Below the pieces are notes generated by a model, which had not been told where the DNA came from, did not search any database, and saw only the letters and a list, made by a program, of their open reading frames with translations. Made by a program: the position numbers and the translations under genes. From contig JAUXIJ010000002.1 in assembly GCA_030621085.1 (NCBI GenBank), positions 40,321 through 104,320 on the forward strand: a DNA stretch of 64,000 nt, read 5' to 3'. The stretch is from Candidatus Cloacimonadota bacterium. Its GTDB lineage: Bacteria > Cloacimonadota > Cloacimonadia > Cloacimonadales > TCS61. Shown here one piece after another: positions 48,331 through 57,858 of the stretch. Position 1 is the stretch's first letter; the number at the start of each line of letters is the position of its first letter.

Positions 48331-49857
48331 ATGAAAAGAAAAATAATATCTTTGATTTTCTTTTTGATTATTTTCGGTTCATTCTGTTTTGCACAGATCG
48401 TAAATGGTGATACTCTTACGGTTCAAGGGGAAAAAATACTTAAAGTTTGGGGAACGCATTACGAACGCGGATATGCAACCGGTTACTTATTTGGAAATGA
48501 GATCAAACTGATATCAGAAGAATATTTTATTGGTTGTGTATATATGAATAATGCTGCACTTTATGAAAGTAGAAGAAATTACTTTTTGGACAATTTCGAG
48601 ATAGAAGATAAATACATCCAGGAAGCTCAAGGCATCATAGATGGTATGATCGAAGCTGAGATCGATCTTTTTAGCACCATTCTACAACGTGATATAGACT
48701 CCATAGACGTTCTTATGAGTAATGCAATAGTAGATATTTTAGCACTCGGTGGATTGAATGATGATCTTGAGTTTGGTTGTTCCAGTCTTTCCAGCTGGGG
48801 AGAAAGTACTATACTCGATCCTGAACTGGCAGGAAATCTTGTCGTTACACGTAATATGGATTGGATGCCGCATCCGGCACTTCTCGAAAATCATCTGCTG
48901 GTAGTTCATTTCCCCTCGGAAGTCGATGAAGTAAATTGGGCTTGTTTCACTTTCCCTGGTTTGTTTGGTGCCCTTTCAGCTATCAACGAAGACGGATTAT
49001 GTGCTTTCATGAATATGGGTAATAATAATAATTATACTAATGAAGAAGATCTTCATCCGATTTTTTTAAGTATACGAAATGGGATAGAAATGTATGATTA
49101 TAACGGTGACTACGAGATCAATGCAGAAGATATAGTAGCTGCAGTTCAGGAAATGTTGCATCTAAGCGGCTCGATTGTACACTGTGCAAATGAATCTTAC
49201 GGGCTGGTAATCGAATGTAATAATGTTAACGGGACTGAAATACGCGATGATACTGAAAATACTGTTATCCCACTTTATCACCTGACAGCTACAAACCATT
49301 TCAGGAAGTTATATCCTCCGGCAAGCTGCTATAGATATGATAATATTGCCGATTCACTGGCAGAAAACAGCAATATGAATGTTCATAGAAGCTGGAATCT
49401 TCTGGGTGGAGCAGCAGGAGTTTCAAATAATCTTCATACAATTGAATTTACACCCACTCTGAATTTGATAAAATGGTCTACTGCTGAAATCGGTATACCT
49501 GCCTATCTTCAAATTCCTGCCGAATTTGATACAGAAGAATTGTTTTTACTAAATACCAGCACTCATCCTGAATTGCTATCGGAGATATCTCTGGTTTCTA
49601 CTTTTCCAAATCCTTTTTATTCCATAGCCTCTTTATCATTTTCATTGCCGGAGGCAACAAGTGTAGAATTAAGCATTTATAATATTAGAGGTCAGAAACT
49701 TACAACTCTGGTAAACGAAAGGAAGGGAAGAGGAGAATATACTGTTACCTGGAATGGAATGGATGATGCCGGTAATAGTGTAGTATCCGGTGTATATTTT
49801 TATAGATTTGAAACAGAATACAAAAGCGAATCAGGCAGATTGATCCTGTTGAAATAA
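48331..49857 (+). CDS. Secreted C45-type (acyltransferase/NTN hydrolase-like) protein with C-terminal sorting domain
   Basis: Start set at MKRKIISL after AAAAAGGAAG; 'GTHYERGYATGYLFGNEI', 'GCSSLSSWG...LVVTRNMDW'; C-term 'STFPNPFYSIASLSFSLPEA...GRLILLK'. Confidence 0.82.
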   Translation: MKRKIISLIFFLIIFGSFCFAQIVNGDTLTVQGEKILKVWGTHYERGYATGYLFGNEIKLISEEYFIGCVYMNNAALYESRRNYFLDNFEIEDKYIQEAQGIIDGMIEAEIDLFSTILQRDIDSIDVLMSNAIVDILALGGLNDDLEFGCSSLSSWGESTILDPELAGNLVVTRNMDWMPHPALLENHLLVVHFPSEVDEVNWACFTFPGLFGALSAINEDGLCAFMNMGNNNNYTNEEDLHPIFLSIRNGIEMYDYNGDYEINAEDIVAAVQEMLHLSGSIVHCANESYGLVIECNNVNGTEIRDDTENTVIPLYHLTATNHFRKLYPPASCYRYDNIADSLAENSNMNVHRSWNLLGGAAGVSNNLHTIEFTPTLNLIKWSTAEIGIPAYLQIPAEFDTEELFLLNTSTHPELLSEISLVSTFPNPFYSIASLSFSLPEATSVELSIYNIRGQKLTTLVNERKGRGEYTVTWNGMDDAGNSVVSGVYFYRFETEYKSESGRLILLK

Positions 49858-49888
49858 TATTAAAAAAATAAAAAAATAGGGAGGATTT

Positions 49889-51133
49889 ATGCATTACAAA
49901 CTGTTATCAGATGCCGACATGAAGGCAATGGATGCATTGAAAGAATTTTATGGCGGAGCAAAAGAGATTTCTGAAACGATCTGGAAAATGAGAGACTTCG
50001 AAACCAGGAAAAAGATCTTAGCAGAAAAAGGTTTTGGAAAAATGATCGAAGAAGCTGAAGAACTTGTGAAGAAATTTGCCAAAGCCGGAGATTATGAAAA
50101 GGAAAATAACATCAAATATAATAGTAGTTTTGGTGTTGCAACTGCCCAGGTTTCAGGCTGGCAGGGAGCAAAAGTTACCCATCATGCAATGAATCGAATT
50201 GCAGAAAGTGCGAATTCAGATGAACCTTGTTTTGTTGCATCGGAATTTATTTCTGTGGTAGCCTTAACAGATAATTATATCTATAATGGCGATCTGATGG
50301 CTACCTTGACGATGGCAGAAAACATAATGAAAGTGTCCAAGTTCTGCAGTACAAACCTGATAAGTATTCCCATGCTTGAGAGTAGATTTCAAAAATTGGA
50401 ACAAGTCACAAGAAAAAAGTTTGAAAGAGCAGATGCAGGAAACGGGTTATCTAATCTTATCTTAAAAAATCAAGGAACTTTCTTTGGTAATTTTGGTGGT
50501 ATCGAGGTTGCAAATGACAATCACCTTGTATATCTGGATGGAGTTACCAGAACAGCGCTTGCAAACGGTGCGGATTTCTTCCTTAATCCTAGTTGGAGTA
50601 CAATTGTGGCGGTATGTTATTACGGACGTGACATTCCCAATCTTCATATAAAAATTTCCATGATGTTGGCTACACAGAATCTGGTTCAGTTCAGAATGCT
50701 GCTGAACATTATGAAGGAGTATATCCGCGATGATATGACATCTCCATTATATGAGATCAATATTGGAAATGGTGTAAGTCCGGAGATTTTTATTCAATGT
50801 GCCAAAGAACTGGAAGACAGTGGTATTAAAGGCATTAGTCTTGCCGCTCATATTCGTATAAATCCAGACCTTGGAATAGCTGGTTTTGATTGGACGAACA
50901 ATGCATTCACAGTTCTGGAGAGTGGAACAGATATGACATTCAAATATGAGAGCGATGGAACAGCACGCGAGATGGATACAATGGAAACATATTTTTTACC
51001 TGAAGAAGAACGAAATGCAAATGCAGAAAAGATCGGTGATGTAATTTTTTACAAATCTTTACGAGCCACAAAAGACGGTAAAGCATTTATGAAAAAAGGT
51101 ATTAGAACTCTGTTTGGTGGAAGTTCGTATTAA
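49889..51133 (+). CDS. Conserved-looking cytoplasmic protein of unknown function (414 aa)
   Basis: Long open frame with GGAGG SD; compact soluble composition; no family recognised. Confidence 0.75.
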   Translation: MHYKLLSDADMKAMDALKEFYGGAKEISETIWKMRDFETRKKILAEKGFGKMIEEAEELVKKFAKAGDYEKENNIKYNSSFGVATAQVSGWQGAKVTHHAMNRIAESANSDEPCFVASEFISVVALTDNYIYNGDLMATLTMAENIMKVSKFCSTNLISIPMLESRFQKLEQVTRKKFERADAGNGLSNLILKNQGTFFGNFGGIEVANDNHLVYLDGVTRTALANGADFFLNPSWSTIVAVCYYGRDIPNLHIKISMMLATQNLVQFRMLLNIMKEYIRDDMTSPLYEINIGNGVSPEIFIQCAKELEDSGIKGISLAAHIRINPDLGIAGFDWTNNAFTVLESGTDMTFKYESDGTAREMDTMETYFLPEEERNANAEKIGDVIFYKSLRATKDGKAFMKKGIRTLFGGSSY

Positions 51134-51169
51134 GAAATTGCATGTCATTAAATTAATTATGAGGTATAT

Positions 51170-52381
51170 ATGATAAAAGATTGGAAATCAAAATATTCTG
51201 AAATAATGAAAGATTTCGAAGGATATTCGATCGGTAAAATATTCAAGTATTTAAATAATCCGGAAATTATTTCTTTAGCCGGGGGATTGCCTTCTCCTGA
51301 TATGTTTTTAAAATCGGGTATGAGAAAAGCATCCGAAAAATTACTGGCAGATAATCTGGAGAAAGTATTCCAATATTCTTCTGTTCCGGGTGAAGTGGAT
51401 TTTATCCGGGCAATTATTGAATTCCTGAAAAGAGATGATATTCACCTCGAAGCTGAAAATGTTGTTATCACTTCTTCAGGACAGCATGGATTGGATCTAA
51501 CAGGTAGATTATTTCTTAATCCGGGTGATTTAATAATGCTCGACCGCCCGACTTTTGCAGGAGCTATTGTAGCTTTCCAGATGCAGAATCCACAAATCAT
51601 CGGGATAGATATAGAAGCAGACGGACCCAATGTAGATGAATATAGAAAGAAGTTACAAAAGATGAGCAAAACACCAAAATTCATTTACGTTGTTCCCGAT
51701 TTTCAAAATCCCACTGGAATTACAACCAGCTTAAAAAAGAGGGAAACTCTTCTGGATCTCAGTTACGAATTCGATATTCCCATAGTAGAAGATAGTCCTT
51801 ATCGTGATCTGCGTTATAGTGGGACATCAATCCCCTCAATATTTTCATTAGATCAGAAAAGAAAAGGTAAAAACGTAATAGGGTTATATACTTTCTCCAA
51901 GATTTTCTGCCCGGGGATTCGTGTAGGTTTCAATATTGGTCCAAAAATTGTAATTGAAAAAATGAGTAATATCAAAGGCGGCAATATTCTTAATACACCT
52001 AAATATAACCAGGACCTCTGCAAAGCTTTTCTTACCGAAATGGATTATGATGCTCATATGGAAAAATGCCGTAATTATTACAGCGAAAAACTTAATGTTT
52101 TCCTGCAAACTATGGAAAAATATTTTCCACCCGAAATGGGTGTGACATGGACAAAGCCAGAAGGCGGTTTATTTCTGTGGGTTTCTTTGCCAGAAAAGAT
52201 AGATACGATGAAATTGTTTTATGAAGCCATTAAATTCAAAGTTGCTTTTGTTCCGGGGGATGCTTTTTACGGTGAAAATCCTGCTAAAAACCATATGAGG
52301 ATCAATTTCTCATTTGCTACAAAAGAACAAATAGCAGAAGCTGTAAAAAGATTATCTGATTGCGTGAAAGCTCAATTATAG
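51170..52381 (+). CDS. PLP-dependent aminotransferase (class I/II), paralogue of 39508-40716
   Basis: 'ISLAGGLPSPDMFL', 'PDFQNPTGITTS', 'VEDSPYRDLRYSG', 'YTFSKIFCPGIRVGF'. Confidence 0.92.
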   Translation: MIKDWKSKYSEIMKDFEGYSIGKIFKYLNNPEIISLAGGLPSPDMFLKSGMRKASEKLLADNLEKVFQYSSVPGEVDFIRAIIEFLKRDDIHLEAENVVITSSGQHGLDLTGRLFLNPGDLIMLDRPTFAGAIVAFQMQNPQIIGIDIEADGPNVDEYRKKLQKMSKTPKFIYVVPDFQNPTGITTSLKKRETLLDLSYEFDIPIVEDSPYRDLRYSGTSIPSIFSLDQKRKGKNVIGLYTFSKIFCPGIRVGFNIGPKIVIEKMSNIKGGNILNTPKYNQDLCKAFLTEMDYDAHMEKCRNYYSEKLNVFLQTMEKYFPPEMGVTWTKPEGGLFLWVSLPEKIDTMKLFYEAIKFKVAFVPGDAFYGENPAKNHMRINFSFATKEQIAEAVKRLSDCVKAQL

Positions 52382-52390
52382 GAAAAGTAA

Positions 52391-53182
52391 ATGAATCTAG
52401 GAATAAAAGATAAAGTTGCTCTGGTAACTGCTGCCAGTCAGGGATTGGGTAAAGCAGTAGCCTGGCGTCTTTCATTAGAAGGTGCCAGAGTGTTTATCTG
52501 CTCAAGATCTTTGGACAATCTTACAAAAGCTGCAGATGAAATCGTTGCCGATACTGGTGGAAATGTAAGAACATTTGCCTGTGACGTAACAGATGAAAAT
52601 CAGGTTAAAGGGATGGTGAACGATATCGTTGAAGAGTTTGACAGATTGGATATTCTGGTATGCAATGCGGGGGGACCACCCGCAGGAACAGCCGAAGATT
52701 TTAAACTGGATGATTATCGGAAAGCTCTGGAACTGAATCTATTAAGTACAATACATCTTTGTAATTTGACTGTTCCGCACATGAAAAAGCACAAATGGGG
52801 AAGGATAATCGGAATGACATCGGTTTCCGTAAAACAGCCTATCGATAACCTGATACTTTCCAACACTGCCAGAACAGGCGTAACAGGTTATTTAAAAACA
52901 CTCTCCAATCAGGTTGCCCCTTTCGGGATAACTGTTAATTCTGTTTGTCCGGGTTACACTAAAACACAGCGTGTAGAAAATCTGGCTAAATCTTTTTCAG
53001 AAAGTGGAAAAGGCACAATAGAGGATTTTTATAAGAATCTGGAAAGTGACATTCCCATGAAACGAATTGGCACACCGGAAGAATTTGCCCAGGTTGTTGC
53101 CTTCCTAACTTCACAGGGAGCAGGATATATCACAGGTGTTTCACTGCAAGTAGATGGTGGCTATATTAAAGGGTTGTTTTAA
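52391..53182 (+). CDS. SDR family oxidoreductase
   Basis: 'VALVTAASQGLGKAVAWRLSLEGARVFICSR', 'LVCNAGGPP', 'GGYIKGLF' C-term. Confidence 0.93.
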   Translation: MNLGIKDKVALVTAASQGLGKAVAWRLSLEGARVFICSRSLDNLTKAADEIVADTGGNVRTFACDVTDENQVKGMVNDIVEEFDRLDILVCNAGGPPAGTAEDFKLDDYRKALELNLLSTIHLCNLTVPHMKKHKWGRIIGMTSVSVKQPIDNLILSNTARTGVTGYLKTLSNQVAPFGITVNSVCPGYTKTQRVENLAKSFSESGKGTIEDFYKNLESDIPMKRIGTPEEFAQVVAFLTSQGAGYITGVSLQVDGGYIKGLF

Positions 53183-53260
53183 AAAAAAACTTTACGAAAC
53201 CTATCTCAGAGAATTTCATCGAAAGAGATTTCGGAAAGTTAGGTAAAAATTGAGGGAAAA

Positions 53261-54628
53261 ATGACAGAACCGATTTTATTTTATTCAACAAATCTGAAAG
53301 CAGATCATGTAACTTTCAGAGAAGCTTTATTAAAAGGAATCGCACCGGATAAAGGACTTTACATGCCTGAGGAAATTCCGACATTTACAAAAGAGGAAAT
53401 TAGAAATTTCTCTGATATGGAATATCATGAGATTGCCTTTGAAATTGGGAAGAAATTTTTGCGGGGACAAATTCCAGATGAAGACCTTTTGAAAATCGTG
53501 AAAGATTCCTATAATTACGAAGTACCTTTGGAACACGTTTACGATAATAAATTTGTAATGCGTCTGGATCAAGGTCCTACAGCATCTTTTAAAGATTTCG
53601 CTGCCCGTATGATGGGCAGGTTGATGCAGTACTATCTGAAAAAAGAGGAAAGAAATCTGATAATTCTGGTTGCTACTTCAGGTGATACGGGAAGCGCCAT
53701 TGCCAATGCATTTTATGGATTAGATAATATCAAGATAGTTGTTCTTTTCCCGCAAAATGAAGTTACAAACAGACAGCGCAAACAGATGACAACCCTCGGT
53801 AAAAATGTTCAGATCGTGTCGCTCGATGCAAAATTCGATGATTGTCAGGCATTAGTAAAACAAGCATTTGCCGATTCTGAATTGGATTACCTTGACCTTT
53901 CTTCTGCTAATTCCATAAATATTGGAAGGCTAATTCCGCAGATTGTTTATTATTTTTATTCTTATGCAAAACTGAGAAAAAAAGATGAAGAAGAGGTCGT
54001 TTTTTCTGTTCCATCTGGAAATTTTGGTGATATGATGGGTGGCATGTTTGCTTTTAGAATGGGCCTACACGTAAAGAAATTTGTTATTTCTACAAATGAG
54101 AACGACGAATTTCCAAAATTTGTGAAAACAGGATTATATGATAAGATAGAACCTTCTCTGAATTGTCTTTCCAGTGCTATGAATGTTGGTCATCCCAGCA
54201 ATCTTTCACGTTTAGTTGCCTTATATGGTGGTATAATGGATGAAACGGGATATATAAGTAAAGCACCTGATATGAATCTTCTGCAAAAAGAAATTTTCTC
54301 CGTAAGTATTAATGATGAAGAAACCAAAATAATGATTGCCGAAGCTTACAAAAAACATAAACTCCTGTTAGAACCGCACGGTTCGGTGGGTTGGGCTGGT
54401 TTGCAGAGATTCCTGAAAGATAATCCGGAATTCGATGAAGAAGAACAATTATGCATTTCGCTGGAAACAGCGCATCCAGCAAAATTTCCCGAACAGATCA
54501 GAGAGATTTTAAACTTTGATCCAGCTCTCCCACCCAGTTTGGAAGGTATCGAGGAAAAGGAAGAATCCTACAATAAAATTGAAAATGAATATAAAGCATT
54601 CAAATCTTATTTAAAAGAGAAATATTAA
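53261..54628 (+). CDS. thrC: Threonine synthase
   Basis: 'DQGPTASFKDFAARMMGRLM', 'LVATSGDTGSAIANAF', 'VPSGNFGDMMGGMFAFRMG'. Confidence 0.96.
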   Translation: MTEPILFYSTNLKADHVTFREALLKGIAPDKGLYMPEEIPTFTKEEIRNFSDMEYHEIAFEIGKKFLRGQIPDEDLLKIVKDSYNYEVPLEHVYDNKFVMRLDQGPTASFKDFAARMMGRLMQYYLKKEERNLIILVATSGDTGSAIANAFYGLDNIKIVVLFPQNEVTNRQRKQMTTLGKNVQIVSLDAKFDDCQALVKQAFADSELDYLDLSSANSINIGRLIPQIVYYFYSYAKLRKKDEEEVVFSVPSGNFGDMMGGMFAFRMGLHVKKFVISTNENDEFPKFVKTGLYDKIEPSLNCLSSAMNVGHPSNLSRLVALYGGIMDETGYISKAPDMNLLQKEIFSVSINDEETKIMIAEAYKKHKLLLEPHGSVGWAGLQRFLKDNPEFDEEEQLCISLETAHPAKFPEQIREILNFDPALPPSLEGIEEKEESYNKIENEYKAFKSYLKEKY

Positions 54629-54630
54629 AA

Positions 54631-55833
54631 ATGAAATACATTATAATTCTGGGTGACGGGATGGCAGACCGTCCAATAGAAAAACTTGGCAACAAAACAC
54701 CACTTATGGTGGCTGATATTCCGCATATAGATAAACTGTGTAAATGGGGAAAATGCGGATTATTTCAAACTGTACCGAAAGATATGCCACCAGGAAGTGA
54801 AGTGGCAAACTTGGCTGTCCTTGGTTATGACGTTCATAAAGTTTACCAGGGAAGAGGCGTACTGGAAGCCGCAAGTATAGGAGTCGAAATTGAACCAACC
54901 GACCTGGTAATGCGTTGCAACCTGTTATGCATAGAAGATGAAAAAATTAAAAATCATTCAGCTGGTCACATCAGCACAGAAGAATCACACATTTTAATAG
55001 ATTTTTTAAATAAGAATCTGGCAGATGATGTAATCCGGTTTTATTCGGGGTTTAGTTTCAGGCATATTCTGGTTGTTAAGAATGGAATTAACGACCTTAA
55101 ATTCACTCCCCCACACGATGTACCGGGGACACCATTTAAAGATGTATTGATAAAGCCTACGAGTAAGAAGGGTGTAGAAACAGCGAAACTTTTGAATGAA
55201 TTGATTTTAAAATCTCAGGAATTATTGAAAGACCATCCGGTTAATGCAAAACGAATTTCAGAAGGAAAAGATCCTGCTAATTCCGTCTGGTTCTGGTCTG
55301 CAGGTTACAAACCGCAAATGAGAACTCTGAATGAAAAATTCTGTGTTACTGGCGCTGTTATTTCCGCAGTAGATATCATCAAGGGATTGGGTATTTTTGC
55401 CGGAATGGATGTAATTGAAGTAGTAGGTGCAACCGGACTTACAGATACAAATTATGAAGGCAAAGCAAAAGCAGCAATTGAAGCTGTGAAAACTCACGAT
55501 CTGGTTTATTTGCACGTAGAAGCCACCGATGAAGCCGGTCATGCCGGTGATGTGGACCTGAAAATTAAAGCTCTGGAATATCTTGATGAACGAGTTGTAA
55601 AATACATTATTGAAGAAACATCCAAAATTAAAGAGCAGATCACAATAGCTGTTCTTCCTGATCATTCTACACCATGCGAAGTTCGTACTCACACTCACGA
55701 TCCTGTACCGTTTATTATTTATAATCCCAATTTGCAACCCGATGAAGTAATTGAATATAATGAAGAAAGTGTGAAAAAGGGTTTTTATGGACTGATAAAA
55801 GACGATGAGTTTATAAAGATGTTGCTTTCGTAA
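54631..55833 (+). CDS. Cofactor-independent phosphoglycerate mutase-like (ApgM-type) protein; possible homoserine kinase
   Basis: 'MKYIIILGDGMADRPIEKLGNKTPLMVADIPHIDKL', 'PPGSEVANLAVLGYD', 'DEAGHAGDVDLKIKALEYLD', 'VLPDHSTPCEVRTHTHDPVPF'; adjacent to thrC. Confidence 0.9.
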   Translation: MKYIIILGDGMADRPIEKLGNKTPLMVADIPHIDKLCKWGKCGLFQTVPKDMPPGSEVANLAVLGYDVHKVYQGRGVLEAASIGVEIEPTDLVMRCNLLCIEDEKIKNHSAGHISTEESHILIDFLNKNLADDVIRFYSGFSFRHILVVKNGINDLKFTPPHDVPGTPFKDVLIKPTSKKGVETAKLLNELILKSQELLKDHPVNAKRISEGKDPANSVWFWSAGYKPQMRTLNEKFCVTGAVISAVDIIKGLGIFAGMDVIEVVGATGLTDTNYEGKAKAAIEAVKTHDLVYLHVEATDEAGHAGDVDLKIKALEYLDERVVKYIIEETSKIKEQITIAVLPDHSTPCEVRTHTHDPVPFIIYNPNLQPDEVIEYNEESVKKGFYGLIKDDEFIKMLLS

Positions 55834-55852
55834 CTCGACCAGCCTGGTCGAG
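55834..55852. repeat. Hairpin immediately after the stop codon
   Basis: CTCGACCA-GCC-TGGTCGAG. Confidence 0.8.
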
Positions 55853-56100
55853 ACATTTGTTGTTAAATATCATTAGTAAATTGCCTCACCCTGCTGTCCC
55901 TCTCCTGCTCCTGTGTCACCAGCGAGGGAACATAAGAAAATATAAAAGAATTTGTTTTTGTCATTCCCGTGAACTGTGTCCGGCTTTTGACGGAAGCGGG
56001 AATCTAAAATAATATTTTCTATAAATTAATAAAATACTTTACAAAAGTTTAGTAATATAAAAAGAATTCTAACATCAATAAACTTGATTTTGGGGAAGGA

Positions 56101-57843
56101 ATGAAAAAGATTTGTTTTATTGCTCTTGTTATTGTTATTTTCACAATATCACTCTCCGCACTCGGCAAACTCCGTGTTGAATCTATCAAAGAATTGCCAG
56201 CTACACATAAAAGCTTAGAAGTTTATGATGCAGACGGAAAATTCGCACCGGTGCTGATTGTGAAAACAGAACTTAAGGGTCTTGGCTTTCAGAATGTGAG
56301 CCGACCAACCAAACATGCTGCAAAATACATTGCAGGTGATCATCATTATAAATTCTACATGAATGATAACCAGCGGGTTGTTAAGATTACTCATGCCGAT
56401 TACGAAGCTTTGGAAGTGCGGTTATTGGCAGATTTTGGTATTAATGTGAAAGCACAAAGAGTATATGAATTGGCATTGACCAATGTGCCGGAGAAAGTTT
56501 ATATTCCTGCTAATGTTACTGTTGATCCCCCAAATGCAATAGTTACAATTGATGATGAATATTTCAATCACAACAAAGCAAATAAATTATTTATTGGTAA
56601 CCATAATATCCAAATCGTTCTAGATGGTTATCAAACAGTATCTGAAGAAATTACTATTTCAGAAGAACAGACTTTATTCTCATACAATTTAAAGGAATTG
56701 GAAAACGTACCAATTGAAATCGATAGTGAACCCGACGGTGCATCTGTGTATATCGACAACTTGAAAATTGGAGAAACACAATTATCAAAATATTTGTTGC
56801 AAGGTTCTTATCTCATCCGAATCGAGAAAAAAGATTATGAAACTATACTTGATACCATTGACATTCAACCGCCTAAATTCTCCCAAACATATAATCTGAT
56901 AACAAATATTGGTTCCATCATTGTGAATTCTGAGCCGGAAAATGGGTTAGAAATTTTCATCAATGGTGAAAACACTTTAAATAAAACACCATACAATTTT
57001 ACCAGAAAAGAGCCTGGAGAATATAGAATATCTGCAAAATCAGGTTTATTTGAAACAGATGAACAAATTATCGAACTGAAAAAAGGAAAACAAAAAATTG
57101 TATCTTTAATTCCAAAACCAATTTATGCAACTCTTTCAATTAATACACACAAAAATGCATTGATAAAGATCAACGATATAAAACAAAACCAGTTGCATAA
57201 CATACACCTTGAACCTTCCGTGTATCAAATCTCAGCTTCATTGCCAAAAGCTGAAACATTAGAAAAAACACTATTCTTGAAGCGCAACCAGATTGAAACA
57301 CTCGATCTCTATCCTCAAGTTTCTACCGGTTCTATTCAAATTGCAGTTACCCCTTTCGATGCGGAAGTAGAACTGACTGGAGATGCCGACGAACATTTTA
57401 CTTCCAAAGGAATGAAAAAGTTTGAAAATATTCCAGTCGGTGAATATCAAATATCTGTTACTCACATTAATTTTATGCCGAAACAAAAAAAGGTTATCTT
57501 GAATGAAAATGCAATACTGAAAGAAGAATTCAAATTAATTTCTTACGATGAAACAATGTTGAAAAAAGCTCATCAATTCAAAAAACACAAATGGATTAGT
57601 CTGGGATCAGCTGGCGCACTCTTAACTTTAGGATTAATCAGCAATTTTGTTGCTGATGGTTATTATAGCGATTATGAGTCTGCTAATACCACAGCAGATG
57701 CATTATCAAATCGTGATAATTATGAAAAATGGGATACTTATCGAAATTACTCTTATTATATTTCTGTGAGTCCTATTGCCTACTCAATTTATAGTTGGAT
57801 AATGCAATCACATTATAACAAATTAGCTAAAAAAAGGAAATAA
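56101..57843 (+). CDS. PEGA-domain protein, exported and membrane-anchored
   Basis: Signal peptide; 'PIEIDSEPDGASVYIDNLKIGETQLSKYLLQGSYLIRIEKKDYE' PEGA modules; C-terminal TM. Confidence 0.85.
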   Translation: MKKICFIALVIVIFTISLSALGKLRVESIKELPATHKSLEVYDADGKFAPVLIVKTELKGLGFQNVSRPTKHAAKYIAGDHHYKFYMNDNQRVVKITHADYEALEVRLLADFGINVKAQRVYELALTNVPEKVYIPANVTVDPPNAIVTIDDEYFNHNKANKLFIGNHNIQIVLDGYQTVSEEITISEEQTLFSYNLKELENVPIEIDSEPDGASVYIDNLKIGETQLSKYLLQGSYLIRIEKKDYETILDTIDIQPPKFSQTYNLITNIGSIIVNSEPENGLEIFINGENTLNKTPYNFTRKEPGEYRISAKSGLFETDEQIIELKKGKQKIVSLIPKPIYATLSINTHKNALIKINDIKQNQLHNIHLEPSVYQISASLPKAETLEKTLFLKRNQIETLDLYPQVSTGSIQIAVTPFDAEVELTGDADEHFTSKGMKKFENIPVGEYQISVTHINFMPKQKKVILNENAILKEEFKLISYDETMLKKAHQFKKHKWISLGSAGALLTLGLISNFVADGYYSDYESANTTADALSNRDNYEKWDTYRNYSYYISVSPIAYSIYSWIMQSHYNKLAKKRK

Positions 57844-57858
57844 AGTGAGGTTATAATA

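Noticed and set aside
53183-53260. Imperfect hairpin upstream of thrC considered as a riboswitch or attenuator
   Set aside because: No match to a known riboswitch core and no leader peptide; more likely a decayed repeat.
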